Assembly (NCBI RefSeq): GCF_032461945.1
Contig: NZ_JAWCUD010000008.1
Span: 124,001-188,000, forward strand
Direction: 5' to 3'
Origin: Paenibacillus_E violae
GTDB lineage: Bacteria; Bacillota; Bacilli; Paenibacillales; NBRC-103111
Length of the DNA stretch: 64,000 nt
Both the position numbers and the translations under genes were made by a program. The notes beneath the pieces are model-generated. The model was given only the letters and a program-made list of their open reading frames with translations, was not told the origin of the DNA and searched no databases. Shown in pieces: positions 51,103 to 60,070 of this stretch (position 1 is the stretch's first letter; every line of letters begins with the position of its first letter).

Positions 51103-53232
51103 ATGTGTAGGGTTGTTTTTATGGCATTGTCAGCTTTCATGCTTTTCTTCTTAACGTGGCCTGGTGCTTCAGAAGCACAGACCACGTTTTCTGTGTCTAA
51201 TCAAGAGCGTGTGTATGAGCTAGATTTAAAAAAGTGGAGTATCTATAATGATAATTCTCATGCGGCTGAAACAACAGACGGAATAAATAATGCACTTATA
51301 TGGGCTCATGAGCAAGGATATACTGTTTTCAGAGTTCCCGCAGGAACGTATCGCATAGCAAAAGGAACCAATGGACAATGGGACCCTCGCGGACGCATCA
51401 ACATGGTCAGTGACATGACATTTTGGCTTGATGATAAGGCTGTAATTCAAAAAGAAACAAATGCTTATGCAGATTATTCGACATTGTTAGTTAACGTTGG
51501 TGTCAAGAATGTAATCATTAAGGGTGGTACATACCGCGGCGACAGGGACACTCATGATTACTCGAGTGGAGGCACTCACGAGAGTGGATATGGGATTATT
51601 ACAAAAGGTTCTTACAATGTAATTATTGATGGTGTAAAGACTTTAAATTTTACAGGAGACGGGCTTTGTGTAGGCGGCGGAAATGGTACTATGCAGGATC
51701 TGTATGCGAAGGATTTTGAAACTGGGGGGATTGACGACAACGGAAAACTTATATCTGATCAGACAAAAGTCAGAAGCAAGTCGAGTTGGAAACTTACGCA
51801 TCCTTCGTATGAGTTAACACACGCTGTTATCATTGACAATGCGCAGTATCTTTCAAGTGAGTTTGATATTTTCTTTTACAAGGCTGATGGCACGCTCATA
51901 TCTAAAGCAAAACATCAAAGTCAAGGAGAGTATATTTCTATTCCTCCCGGGAGCGACTCCATTAGGCTTGCTTTTAAAGGGACTATTCAAAAAGGACAAT
52001 ATTTAGAGATATGGAACAGGGTACAGTCGACTAATGTTACTGTTCAGAATTCGGAATCTTCTTTTAACCGCAGACAAGGATTGACCATAGGTGGCGGTAA
52101 AAATATTTTGGTGCAAAACAACAAGTTTCATGATATAGGTGGCAAAAGTGGAACTGCTCCAATGGCAGGAATTGATGTTGAGGGAGGCGCAGGAGATAAC
52201 GGATATATCAATGAAGACGTAACTATAAAAAATAATGAATTTTATAATAATAGCAGATACGATGTTATTTTCTACGATGGAAATGATGGGACGCTAGAAG
52301 GTAATCAGTTAGCTTCTGCTGGAGCGATTGGCTTAGCAGTGTCAGCCCCGTTTACAGGTGCTACAATAAAAAATAATAATTTTGAAGGTACAAGTATTTA
52401 TGCAGCTCATGATGTGACGTTTATTGGAAATACGATGACTGATTCACTAACGCATTTTGAAGGCCCCAATATCAATATTAAAGGGATGACTGTAACAAAT
52501 ACGAACTTTGCTATCAGCAGCTCGGTTCCATTTGGTGTAAACGCTTCAGATGTAGTTATTAATATAACAAAGAGGACTTCAAATGCTGGCTTATCGATAT
52601 GGCAAAATCCTGTTCATTTGACTAATATCACAATCAATGGAGCCCCCTCATTAAGATCAGTTTCAGGTGGCAAGGTTGAAGGAAATATTATTGATAATCT
52701 AATAGTTAATGATTACAATTCAACCTACGGATTGGATTTGCCGCCGGGGACTTACAACAATTGTGTATTTAAAGGGCCTAATGATGGAGGGAAAGCAGTA
52801 CCAAGTGTAGGGCAATCTGGAGAATATACATTCAATAATTGCTCATTCACTGGATATGGCGGACTTAGTGCTGGGAATCCGAACTTGGATCTTACAGTTA
52901 CGAATTCAACATTTTATACGACTGGAAATACAGCTGCCATTTCTGTAGATTCAGCTAAAAAGGTCACAATTGAAAATAACGTGATCGTTGCGAATGGGAT
53001 TACTACAAAAACAACAGAAATTATTAAAATGAATGATTACTGGCAAAAAGACAAGCCATACGATATTTTATCGGCATCCATTAGAAGTAATAAAATCACC
53101 TCCAATATTGAAGCGATTGGGATATCTACGATATATGCTGGAGTTGGAGCACCTGCATTCACAATTGACGGTAATATTTTGGAAAATGCAAATTTTAGTT
53201 TAAAGGCCAACGATATTAACGATAACAATTAA
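51103..53232 (+). CDS. secreted right-handed beta-helix protein, pectate-lyase-3-like
   Basis: 709 residues. Signal peptide (ALSAFMLFFLTWPGASEA) then LKKWSIYNDNSHAAETTDGI, NNALIWAHEQGY and VFRVPAGTYRI, the N-terminal cap of pectate-lyase-superfamily beta helices. The rest is a ladder of NNxF/NNxI coils (KNNEFYNNSRYDVIFYDG, IKNNNFEGTSIY). A beta-sandwich-like insertion sits near 240-300. AAGGAGTG precedes the ATG. Extracellular action on the locus polymer, as lyase or epimerase, is likely. It shares its cap with the convergent gene at 53287. Confidence 0.82.
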   Translation: MCRVVFMALSAFMLFFLTWPGASEAQTTFSVSNQERVYELDLKKWSIYNDNSHAAETTDGINNALIWAHEQGYTVFRVPAGTYRIAKGTNGQWDPRGRINMVSDMTFWLDDKAVIQKETNAYADYSTLLVNVGVKNVIIKGGTYRGDRDTHDYSSGGTHESGYGIITKGSYNVIIDGVKTLNFTGDGLCVGGGNGTMQDLYAKDFETGGIDDNGKLISDQTKVRSKSSWKLTHPSYELTHAVIIDNAQYLSSEFDIFFYKADGTLISKAKHQSQGEYISIPPGSDSIRLAFKGTIQKGQYLEIWNRVQSTNVTVQNSESSFNRRQGLTIGGGKNILVQNNKFHDIGGKSGTAPMAGIDVEGGAGDNGYINEDVTIKNNEFYNNSRYDVIFYDGNDGTLEGNQLASAGAIGLAVSAPFTGATIKNNNFEGTSIYAAHDVTFIGNTMTDSLTHFEGPNINIKGMTVTNTNFAISSSVPFGVNASDVVINITKRTSNAGLSIWQNPVHLTNITINGAPSLRSVSGGKVEGNIIDNLIVNDYNSTYGLDLPPGTYNNCVFKGPNDGGKAVPSVGQSGEYTFNNCSFTGYGGLSAGNPNLDLTVTNSTFYTTGNTAAISVDSAKKVTIENNVIVANGITTKTTEIIKMNDYWQKDKPYDILSASIRSNKITSNIEAIGISTIYAGVGAPAFTIDGNILENANFSLKANDINDNN

Positions 53233-53239
53233 ACAAATG

Positions 53240-53278
53240 AAAAGGGAAGACGGGGGATTTCCCAATCTTCCCTTTTCT
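53240..53278. terminator. bidirectional terminator between the convergent beta-helix genes
   Basis: AAAAGGGAAGA (53240-53250) pairs perfectly with TCTTCCCTTTT (53266-53276), with an inner GGGATTTCCC. Confidence 0.85.
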
Positions 53279-53286
53279 GATTGCAA

Positions 53287-55692
53287 TTAGAGGCTAATGT
53301 TATCGATTATTCTAGTATTCGAGTTAGTGTCTGCTGTAACATTTTTGAATATACATCTTGCAATTGTCATGGATTTATCACGTGTGAGCCAGTGAAAATT
53401 GAGTTTTGTATCTTCAAGATAGCTAGTACTGATGACAGCCATGTTGACATTATCAGCTTTACCGATACTTGAAGTGATAAAAGTGCTGCGATTGTTTGTT
53501 ACGTTTCCATTAAAGTTTATGCCTACATTTTGAAATGTACAGTTATCGACAACTAATTTTCTTGTATAGCGCGCATCATTCGTTCCGAGAGAAATATCTC
53601 CACCAAGAATTCCGGTTTTACTTCTGGTAAAGGAACTATTGATTAAATTACACCCTTCGAAGTTAGCTCCACCTTCAATAAGGGTAATGCCATCTATCTG
53701 TATGGGTCTACCTACGTAATTAGCAAGGGGGCGAATATCAATTTCATAGTTTTTAACAGTAACATTTCTAATGAGTCCACCTGTCAGAATCAGTTGGAAA
53801 TTGGGGGATAACGTATTGTCGTTTCTCCAATCCCGTTCCACAACAATATCTGAAATATAACATCTGCCGTAATTAAATCTGCTTATGTTGAACCCAGTTA
53901 TCCCACTGTCTGTTATCGCTACAGGAGTACCGTTTAGTGTTTCTGATACTTGAAAACTATTTGTTTTAACATTTAAAGTGTAGTAGAGTTTATCCACACT
54001 GATGCCAGTAGGGACTTTACCAACCCACTGTTCAAAAGAAATCTTTGCACCATTTCCCATTCCGTGCGGCGAACTATAAGTGAACGTGCTTGAAGGAACA
54101 TCGACCGTGGGAGTGCCAAAATATCCATATACACTTGAGCCGTAAAAAAATCCATTCTTTATTTGACAATTCATAATTACTGCTCCAGCAATATCCGCAA
54201 TTTTAACATTACCGTTATAGCAAACTGCGCCATTTAAGAAATTATCTCCTTTAACAACAAGTTCACAACCAATCATAGTATTATTAAGATATTTAACATA
54301 CATATTGTTGGGATAAGAACTTATTCCACCGATATTATACCCTTCAAAAGTGTTGCTTTCTAAAACTACATTAATACCATCCGCATTCACTACGTGTCCG
54401 CGGCTATTGTTATAAATATAGTTATCTCTAATATAAATTCTGGTGTTAAGCTCAAATCCTGCTTGATTTAATTCAGGTCGCCAGGTAGGTATGTTTGTTT
54501 CTGACCACATGGACTCAATGTCGATCCCAAACATAGGTGCAGTTCCATCTTCTGTTACTCCGTCATCAGCTTTCCCAATATGATGTATTTTATTTTTAAT
54601 AATGCTTATATCGTTTGATGCTCCAAGAGAAATACCTTGCCGTCTACAATGATGAAGATCACAATTATGAATATAAATATTTGAACCCATCTGGTCTTGA
54701 GTATAATCAGCTGGATTAGTTTTATATTCCAACCAACCTGTTGAAATAGCATCACCGGTACAGTAGTTTATTTCAATATTCTCTAATTCAATATCAAATG
54801 AACCTTTTATTTCTATTCCTTGTCCCCATTCATGGGTGTAACCCTGACTATCGATTTTTGCATTGATCTGAGCAATTTGAGTGTCACTTAATGGTGTTGA
54901 TGTAATATCAATTACAAATAACATTTTGTTAACACTATCAATATCTGCAAACCAACCACGTCCTGTTGGAGCCGCAGGAGCGAATTGTCCATTTGTTCTA
55001 TATCCAACTAAAGAATTACTAGAAATTGAGTCTTTATATTGGTAGAAATTATATCCTGTAGCGCTTACACCGCTGATACTCCATAATCTAAAAGATTTCA
55101 GTAAGCCCGGGTTTAAATATCTATCTATTACTTCGCTGCGAATAAAATTAGGGTTGCTATTTAGTGAACCATCGGAATTAACTCCGCCTCTTATGAACTT
55201 TACACCTATTTGATATACATGAGTTTTTTTATCCCCAATTATTTTTCCGCCAGAAATTTTTGCATGTTTCACATTTGTGACATCAAAGATTCTGTACCAA
55301 GGAGAGGAATTTGTTTCTATTTGCACCGTACAACCATCAGCCATTTCAAAATGCAAATCACTTTGCATGTAAATGCATGAAAATGAAGTACTATCCATTT
55401 TTAATGTATATGTTCCTTTTGGTAAAATAATATGACTAAATCCTTGCGATTTTGCCCAAGTTAATGCATCATTAATACCTTGAGTTGTAGTGGTAGACTC
55501 AGTTCCATCATTTTTGATGTTCCATCTGTTCAAATCTATCACAAATGGATTCGAGGTAACACTCGCCACAGAAGGTTTCTTTGGAATCCAGCTTGATTGA
55601 GTACTGTCATAAGTCAACACGTCATTGTTCATAGGAAGAGTGGCTGTTAAATTTGTGTCATCTAGATCCCTCAGATTAACTTTTATCATCAT
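53287..55692 (-). CDS. beta-helix (tailspike/pectate-lyase-like) protein without signal peptide
   Basis: About 801 residues. The N-terminus (KVNLRDLDDTNLTATLPMNN then DVLTYDSTQSSWIPKK) resembles attachment segments of fibre or tailspike proteins rather than a signal peptide. Then WNIKNDGTESTTTTQGINDA and HIILPKGTYTL form the pectate-lyase-3 cap, followed by many NN-x-I coils such as NIYIHNCDLHHCRRQGISLG. GAGGTGATT precedes ATG 55692; ATG 55689 and GTG 55698 are also possible. It is the only minus-strand gene inside the polysaccharide region. It could be a matrix-bound protein, a cytosolic enzyme, or a relic of a phage or tailocin fibre. Confidence 0.78.
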   Translation of the reverse strand: MMIKVNLRDLDDTNLTATLPMNNDVLTYDSTQSSWIPKKPSVASVTSNPFVIDLNRWNIKNDGTESTTTTQGINDALTWAKSQGFSHIILPKGTYTLKMDSTSFSCIYMQSDLHFEMADGCTVQIETNSSPWYRIFDVTNVKHAKISGGKIIGDKKTHVYQIGVKFIRGGVNSDGSLNSNPNFIRSEVIDRYLNPGLLKSFRLWSISGVSATGYNFYQYKDSISSNSLVGYRTNGQFAPAAPTGRGWFADIDSVNKMLFVIDITSTPLSDTQIAQINAKIDSQGYTHEWGQGIEIKGSFDIELENIEINYCTGDAISTGWLEYKTNPADYTQDQMGSNIYIHNCDLHHCRRQGISLGASNDISIIKNKIHHIGKADDGVTEDGTAPMFGIDIESMWSETNIPTWRPELNQAGFELNTRIYIRDNYIYNNSRGHVVNADGINVVLESNTFEGYNIGGISSYPNNMYVKYLNNTMIGCELVVKGDNFLNGAVCYNGNVKIADIAGAVIMNCQIKNGFFYGSSVYGYFGTPTVDVPSSTFTYSSPHGMGNGAKISFEQWVGKVPTGISVDKLYYTLNVKTNSFQVSETLNGTPVAITDSGITGFNISRFNYGRCYISDIVVERDWRNDNTLSPNFQLILTGGLIRNVTVKNYEIDIRPLANYVGRPIQIDGITLIEGGANFEGCNLINSSFTRSKTGILGGDISLGTNDARYTRKLVVDNCTFQNVGINFNGNVTNNRSTFITSSIGKADNVNMAVISTSYLEDTKLNFHWLTRDKSMTIARCIFKNVTADTNSNTRIIDNISL

Positions 55693-55781
55693 AATCACCT
55701 CAATCTACTTTTATAGTAGTGTATGATTTACTAGATGAAATAGTTCCGAATGAAGTAATAACAAGCGCTAAATATTTATCG

Positions 55782-55947
55782 TTGACACGTTCTTTATAAA
55801 GAACTACAATTGGGTTAATACATAGATGGAATGGAAAAAGGAAAAAAAATTTAGATTAATGTTCTTTATAAAGAATTATATGTAATAAAATCGTTCTTTA
55901 TAATGTTTGTTGAGTAACTGAATGATTTTGTGTTCTTTATAAAGAAA
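55782..55947 (+). promoter_or_regulatory. epsC operon promoter with a cluster of SinR-box-type sites
   Basis: TTGACA (55782-55787), 17 bp, TACAAT (55805-55810). A perfect GTTCTTT-AT-AAAGAAC (55789-55804) fills the spacer. More sites follow: GTTCTTT-AT-AAAGAAT (55861-55876), a half-site GTTCTTT (55893-55899) and GTTCTTT-AT-AAAGAAA (55932-55947). This is the densest cluster in the window. Confidence 0.8.
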
Positions 55948-55978
55948 ATATTATTAGGAAAATAAGGGCAAATATAAT

Positions 55979-56105
55979 GTTCGGTGATGCCTCCTTACCG
56001 TTATCAAAGGAGGCACTCGGCCATGCTGTGGGTTGAAATAGACCTTAGACGCGAGTCGTCGAAAGTGTGGCGCGAGGAAGGGTTAGATGCCCTAGAAAAA
56101 AATAA
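55979..56105 (+). ncRNA. EAR (eps-associated RNA, epsC leader) processive antitermination element
   Basis: The stretch opens GTTCGGTGATGCCTCC and forms a perfect stem TGCCTCCTT/AAGGAGGCA (55988-55996/56007-56015), followed by CACTCGGCCATGCTGTGGGT and a distal part with GGGTTAGATGCCC. This layout, directly before epsC, matches my memory of the EAR/epsC RNA of Bacillales, which lets RNA polymerase read through terminators in long eps operons. A 61-codon ORF crosses it but has no ribosome site and is rejected. Assignment rests on recall and position; a covariance search would settle it. Confidence 0.7.
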
Positions 56106-56175
56106 AGTGTTTAATTATACGGTCTTTTTTCAAAAGGCCATATACTTAAGTACTTTATTGAAAGGGTGAATTATA

Positions 56176-58005
56176 TTGTCATACCGTCAAAGATTATCAC
56201 TGCTAATCATTGCGGACTCTTTTATTGTCATAACGTCTATTTTCTTCAGCCGATTTTTATTGAGTGCAGATTTTAATGTTATAACTACGCCGCTAGTAAT
56301 AAGTTCAATTACTTTGCTGCTCAGTCATCATTTATTTTCTTTGATGTATAAACTCTACAAAAAGGCTTGGGAGCATGCTAGCGTAGGCGAATTGTTGATT
56401 ATTTTCAAGGCGGTTACTATATCCATCATTACTGCTGCTTGTATGCAACAAATCATTGTTCAAGATATTTATTTTAGGTTGCTTGCCGTAACTTGGATGC
56501 TGCACATTTTGCTTATCGGTGGCTCTCGGTTCTGTTGGCGATTAATTAGAGGTACTTTTACCAGTAAAGCACAGGATAAAAAGCAGACACTTATTATTGG
56601 AGCAGGTTCAGCGGGTACTATGGTTGCAAGACAACTAATAAAAAATAGTGATGCAGAGCTACTGCCTGTTGCATTTATTGATGATAATGTCAAAATTCAT
56701 AATCTTGATATTTTGGGGCTGCCAGTAATCGGTGGCATTAATCGGATTAAGAAAGCAGTTATAGAATTAAATATAGAGAACATTATTATTGCTATTCCTT
56801 CTCTTGGTAAAAAGGAGTTAAACACGATTGTTCAGGAATGTGCAAAGACGAATGCCAAAACACAAACACTACCTATGCTAGAGGATCTAATAACAGGGAA
56901 GCTATCGGTCAATCAATTTCAGGATGTACAGGTTGAAGATTTATTAGGTCGAGAGCCAGTTGAGTTAGATATTGAAAGTATATCTGGATTTATAACGGAT
57001 AAGGTGGTTTTGGTAACCGGCGCAGGTGGGTCAATTGGCTCGGAGATTTGTAGGCAAATCACGAAATTCAACCCTAAACAACTTATTTTGCTGGGACATG
57101 GAGAGAACAGTATCTACTCCATTGAAATGGAACTGAAAGACAGCTCTTTACATACGCAGATTGAATTTACTACAGAGATTGCTGATATACAAGATGCCCC
57201 AAAGATGATGTTAATTATGAATAAATATCATCCCGATGTTGTTTATCACGCTGCTGCACATAAGCATGTCCCATTAATGGAGCGTAACCCTGAAGAAGCA
57301 ATAAAGAACAATGTAATCGGAACGATGAACGTTGCAAAGGCAGCGAGTAAGAATGGGGTAGATACATTTGTTATGATCTCGACTGATAAAGCCGTGAATC
57401 CAACAAGTGTAATGGGGGCTACCAAAAGATTGGCGGAAATGATTATTCAAGATATGGATAGAAATAGTGAAACGAAATTTGTTGCGGTACGATTCGGCAA
57501 TGTACTAGGAAGCAGGGGAAGCGTAATCCCTCGTTTTAAGCAGCAAATTGAAAAAGGTGGACCAGTTTCTGTTACTCATCCAGATATGATTCGTTATTTC
57601 ATGACGATTCCTGAGGCTTCAAGGTTGGTCATTCAGGCTGGAGCCTTAGCTAAAGGTGGCGAGATTTTCGTCTTAGACATGGGAGAACCAGTAAAGATTG
57701 TTGATTTAGCAATAAATTTAATTAAGCTTTCTGGAAATTCAATTGAAGAGATCGGAATAGAATTTACAGGTATGAGGCCAGGAGAGAAATTATACGAAGA
57801 GTTATTGAAAGCTGACGAGGTCGGTGAACAACAAGTTTATCCGAAAATTTATATTGGTAAAACAGCGGATCTTTATGTGGAAGAAATTTTAGAAATTATC
57901 TCGACCTTTGCATCGCTTGATAAGGCAAGCATAAGGGAACAATTATTAAATTTAACTAATGGAAATGTGATACCGATTTCGAAGAAACTAATTTCAATTG
58001 TTTAA
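56176..58005 (+). CDS. epsC: EpsC/CapD-like UDP-sugar 4,6-dehydratase
   Basis: 609 residues, TTG start behind AAAGGGTGAATTATA. Four membrane helices (1-125), a first Rossmann motif GAGSAGTMVARQLI (about 142), and a second GAGGSIGSEICRQI (about 281). The catalytic STDKAVNPTSVMGATK (about 402-417) has Met in place of the usual YxxxK tyrosine, as in long-type UDP-GlcNAc 4,6-dehydratases. It makes 4-keto-6-deoxy sugar for the polymer. Follows the EAR element, as in Bacillus subtilis. Confidence 0.93.
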   Translation: MSYRQRLSLLIIADSFIVITSIFFSRFLLSADFNVITTPLVISSITLLLSHHLFSLMYKLYKKAWEHASVGELLIIFKAVTISIITAACMQQIIVQDIYFRLLAVTWMLHILLIGGSRFCWRLIRGTFTSKAQDKKQTLIIGAGSAGTMVARQLIKNSDAELLPVAFIDDNVKIHNLDILGLPVIGGINRIKKAVIELNIENIIIAIPSLGKKELNTIVQECAKTNAKTQTLPMLEDLITGKLSVNQFQDVQVEDLLGREPVELDIESISGFITDKVVLVTGAGGSIGSEICRQITKFNPKQLILLGHGENSIYSIEMELKDSSLHTQIEFTTEIADIQDAPKMMLIMNKYHPDVVYHAAAHKHVPLMERNPEEAIKNNVIGTMNVAKAASKNGVDTFVMISTDKAVNPTSVMGATKRLAEMIIQDMDRNSETKFVAVRFGNVLGSRGSVIPRFKQQIEKGGPVSVTHPDMIRYFMTIPEASRLVIQAGALAKGGEIFVLDMGEPVKIVDLAINLIKLSGNSIEEIGIEFTGMRPGEKLYEELLKADEVGEQQVYPKIYIGKTADLYVEEILEIISTFASLDKASIREQLLNLTNGNVIPISKKLISIV

Positions 58006-58024
58006 CAAGAAGGAGAATCCGACA

Positions 58025-58903
58025 ATGAAAGTAAGAAAAGCAATTATCCCAGCAGCTGGGCTCGGAACGAGATTTCTTCCAGCAACTAAGGCAATGCCTA
58101 AAGAAATGTTACCAATTGTTGATAAACCAACGATTCAATACATTGTAGAAGAAGCGATTGAATCAGGGATCGAAGATATTATCATCGTAACCGGAAAAGG
58201 GAAAAGAGCTATCGAGGATCATTTTGATAATTCCTTTGAACTCGAGCAAAACTTATTGGAGAAACGGAAGTTCGATTTATTGAGTGAAGTCCAAAAAACA
58301 TCAAGCATGGTTGATATTCATTACATTCGTCAAAAAGAACCTAGGGGTCTAGGCCATGCAATTTGGTGCGCGCGCAAGTTCATTGGAAATGAACCGTTTG
58401 CGGTATTGTTAGGCGATGATATTGTACGTGCTGATAAACCTTGTTTGCAACAAATGATGGAACAATATGAATACCATAATGCTTCAATTATTGGTGTGAA
58501 GCACGTTACAGACGACGAGATATCCAGATATGGAATTGTCGACGGTTTTGAAATCAAGGAACGTTTACATAGTATTAATACTTTAGTAGAGAAACCGAAA
58601 AAAGAGGAAGCACCATCAAATCTCGCAATCATGGGACGTTATATTCTTACCCCAAAAATCTTTGAAATTCTAAATAATCAAGGACCTGGAGCTGGTGGAG
58701 AAATTCAGCTCACTGATGCAATTGCTTTGTTGAACCGATATGAGTCAGTGTATGCATATGAGTTTAACGGTACAAGATTTGATGTTGGCGAAAAAATGGG
58801 ATTTATACAAACTACGATCGATTACGCCTTGCAACGTGAGGATTTAAGATACGAGTTATTGAAGTATCTTACGCTAGTCTTGGAAAAAGAACTAATTAAA
58901 TAG
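58025..58903 (+). CDS. galU: UTP-glucose-1-phosphate uridylyltransferase
   Basis: 292 residues, full GalU length. IPAAGLGTRFLPATKAMPKE is the nucleotide-binding signature; KGKRAIEDHFD, EPRGLGHAIWCA and LGDDIV follow in order. It makes UDP-glucose for the polymer. AAGAAGGAGAATCCGACA precedes ATG 58025; the in-frame ATG at 57998 lies within epsC. Confidence 0.96.
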   Translation: MKVRKAIIPAAGLGTRFLPATKAMPKEMLPIVDKPTIQYIVEEAIESGIEDIIIVTGKGKRAIEDHFDNSFELEQNLLEKRKFDLLSEVQKTSSMVDIHYIRQKEPRGLGHAIWCARKFIGNEPFAVLLGDDIVRADKPCLQQMMEQYEYHNASIIGVKHVTDDEISRYGIVDGFEIKERLHSINTLVEKPKKEEAPSNLAIMGRYILTPKIFEILNNQGPGAGGEIQLTDAIALLNRYESVYAYEFNGTRFDVGEKMGFIQTTIDYALQREDLRYELLKYLTLVLEKELIK

Positions 58904-58915
58904 GTGGCTAAGAAG

Positions 58916-60070
58916 ATGGAAAAGAAAGTGCTTTTTTGTGCGACCGTTGATTATCATTTTCAAGCTTTTCACTTGCCCTATATGAAATGGTTCAAAGAGC
59001 AGGGGTGGGAGGTTCATATAGCGGCATCTGGCCAACTAGAGCTTCCATATGTTGATGTGAAATACAACATACCCATTCAAAGATCTCCGTTTAAGTTAAA
59101 AAACATCAGTAACTATAATTTATTGAAATCCATTATCAATGAAAATAAATATGGGATTATACATTGCCATACCCCTATGGGTGGAGTTCTTGCACGTTTG
59201 GCAGCACGGGGAAACAGGAAGTATGGAACCAAAGTGATTTACACTGCTCATGGCTTTCATTTTTGCAAGGGAGCTCCGCTTATCAACTGGCTTGTATATT
59301 ACCCAATTGAGAGGCTTCTTTCAAATTTTACAGATTGTCTGATAACCATAAATGAGGAAGATTATGCTCTTGCGGTGAATCGGCGACTTAAAGCAAAGAG
59401 AATTGAACACGTTCATGGAGTTGGGGTAAATATAGACCTCTTTAAGCCTGTTAGCGAAACAGTTAAACGCCAAACAAGGGGAAATTTCGGTTACAATTCT
59501 GAGGATTTTTTAATGTTTTATGCCGCTGAATTCAACGAAAACAAAAATCAGCAATTGCTAATTCATGCATTAGCATTAATCAAAGATGAGGTGCCCCAAG
59601 CAAAACTACTGCTTGCTGGAGTTGGGTTACTAAAAGAACAGTGCTGGGAGCTTGCAAAACAGCTAGACGTTTCTGAAAAGGTGGATTTTCTAGGTTATCG
59701 GGATGACATTCACAAAATTTTACCAATCTGTGATGTTGCGGTTGCTTCCAGCCTTCGTGAAGGACTTCCTGTAAACATTATGGAAGCCATGGCTTGTGGC
59801 CTTCCGATTATAGCTAGTGATAACAGGGGGCACAGAGAACTAGTCCATAGTCACGAGAACGGTTGGATCATAGCTACCGATGACAAATATGAAATGTCCG
59901 AAAAAATAAAATTGCTTGCTCAAAATGGTAAATTGAAGTATAAACTCGGCAAGTCCGGACGTGATATGGTTGAACGAAAATATGCCATTAATAAAATACT
60001 AGCTGAAAAGAGTACTATTTATTCCATATATATGGATGAGAAGGTGGAATTCATGTGGGCGACCCAATAA
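58916..60070 (+). CDS. epsD: glycosyltransferase family 4, EpsD-like
   Basis: 384 residues. VDYHFQAFHLPYMKWFKEQG, GIIHCHTPMGGVLARLAA and VIYTAHGFHFCKGAPLINW are EpsD hallmarks; the donor domain has SSLREGLPVNIMEAMACGLP. ATG 58916 lies behind AGGTGG; GTG 58904, directly after the galU stop, is an alternative. Overlaps the next gene by 16 bases. Confidence 0.9.
   Translation: MEKKVLFCATVDYHFQAFHLPYMKWFKEQGWEVHIAASGQLELPYVDVKYNIPIQRSPFKLKNISNYNLLKSIINENKYGIIHCHTPMGGVLARLAARGNRKYGTKVIYTAHGFHFCKGAPLINWLVYYPIERLLSNFTDCLITINEEDYALAVNRRLKAKRIEHVHGVGVNIDLFKPVSETVKRQTRGNFGYNSEDFLMFYAAEFNENKNQQLLIHALALIKDEVPQAKLLLAGVGLLKEQCWELAKQLDVSEKVDFLGYRDDIHKILPICDVAVASSLREGLPVNIMEAMACGLPIIASDNRGHRELVHSHENGWIIATDDKYEMSEKIKLLAQNGKLKYKLGKSGRDMVERKYAINKILAEKSTIYSIYMDEKVEFMWATQ

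Noticed and set aside
53287..55692. Prophage remnant
   Set aside because: The protein has a tailspike-like look, but no other phage gene, integrase or attachment site is present nearby.
55984..56169. 61-codon ORF before epsC
   Set aside because: It runs across the EAR-like RNA, has no ribosome binding site, and its sequence is explained by the conserved RNA stem.
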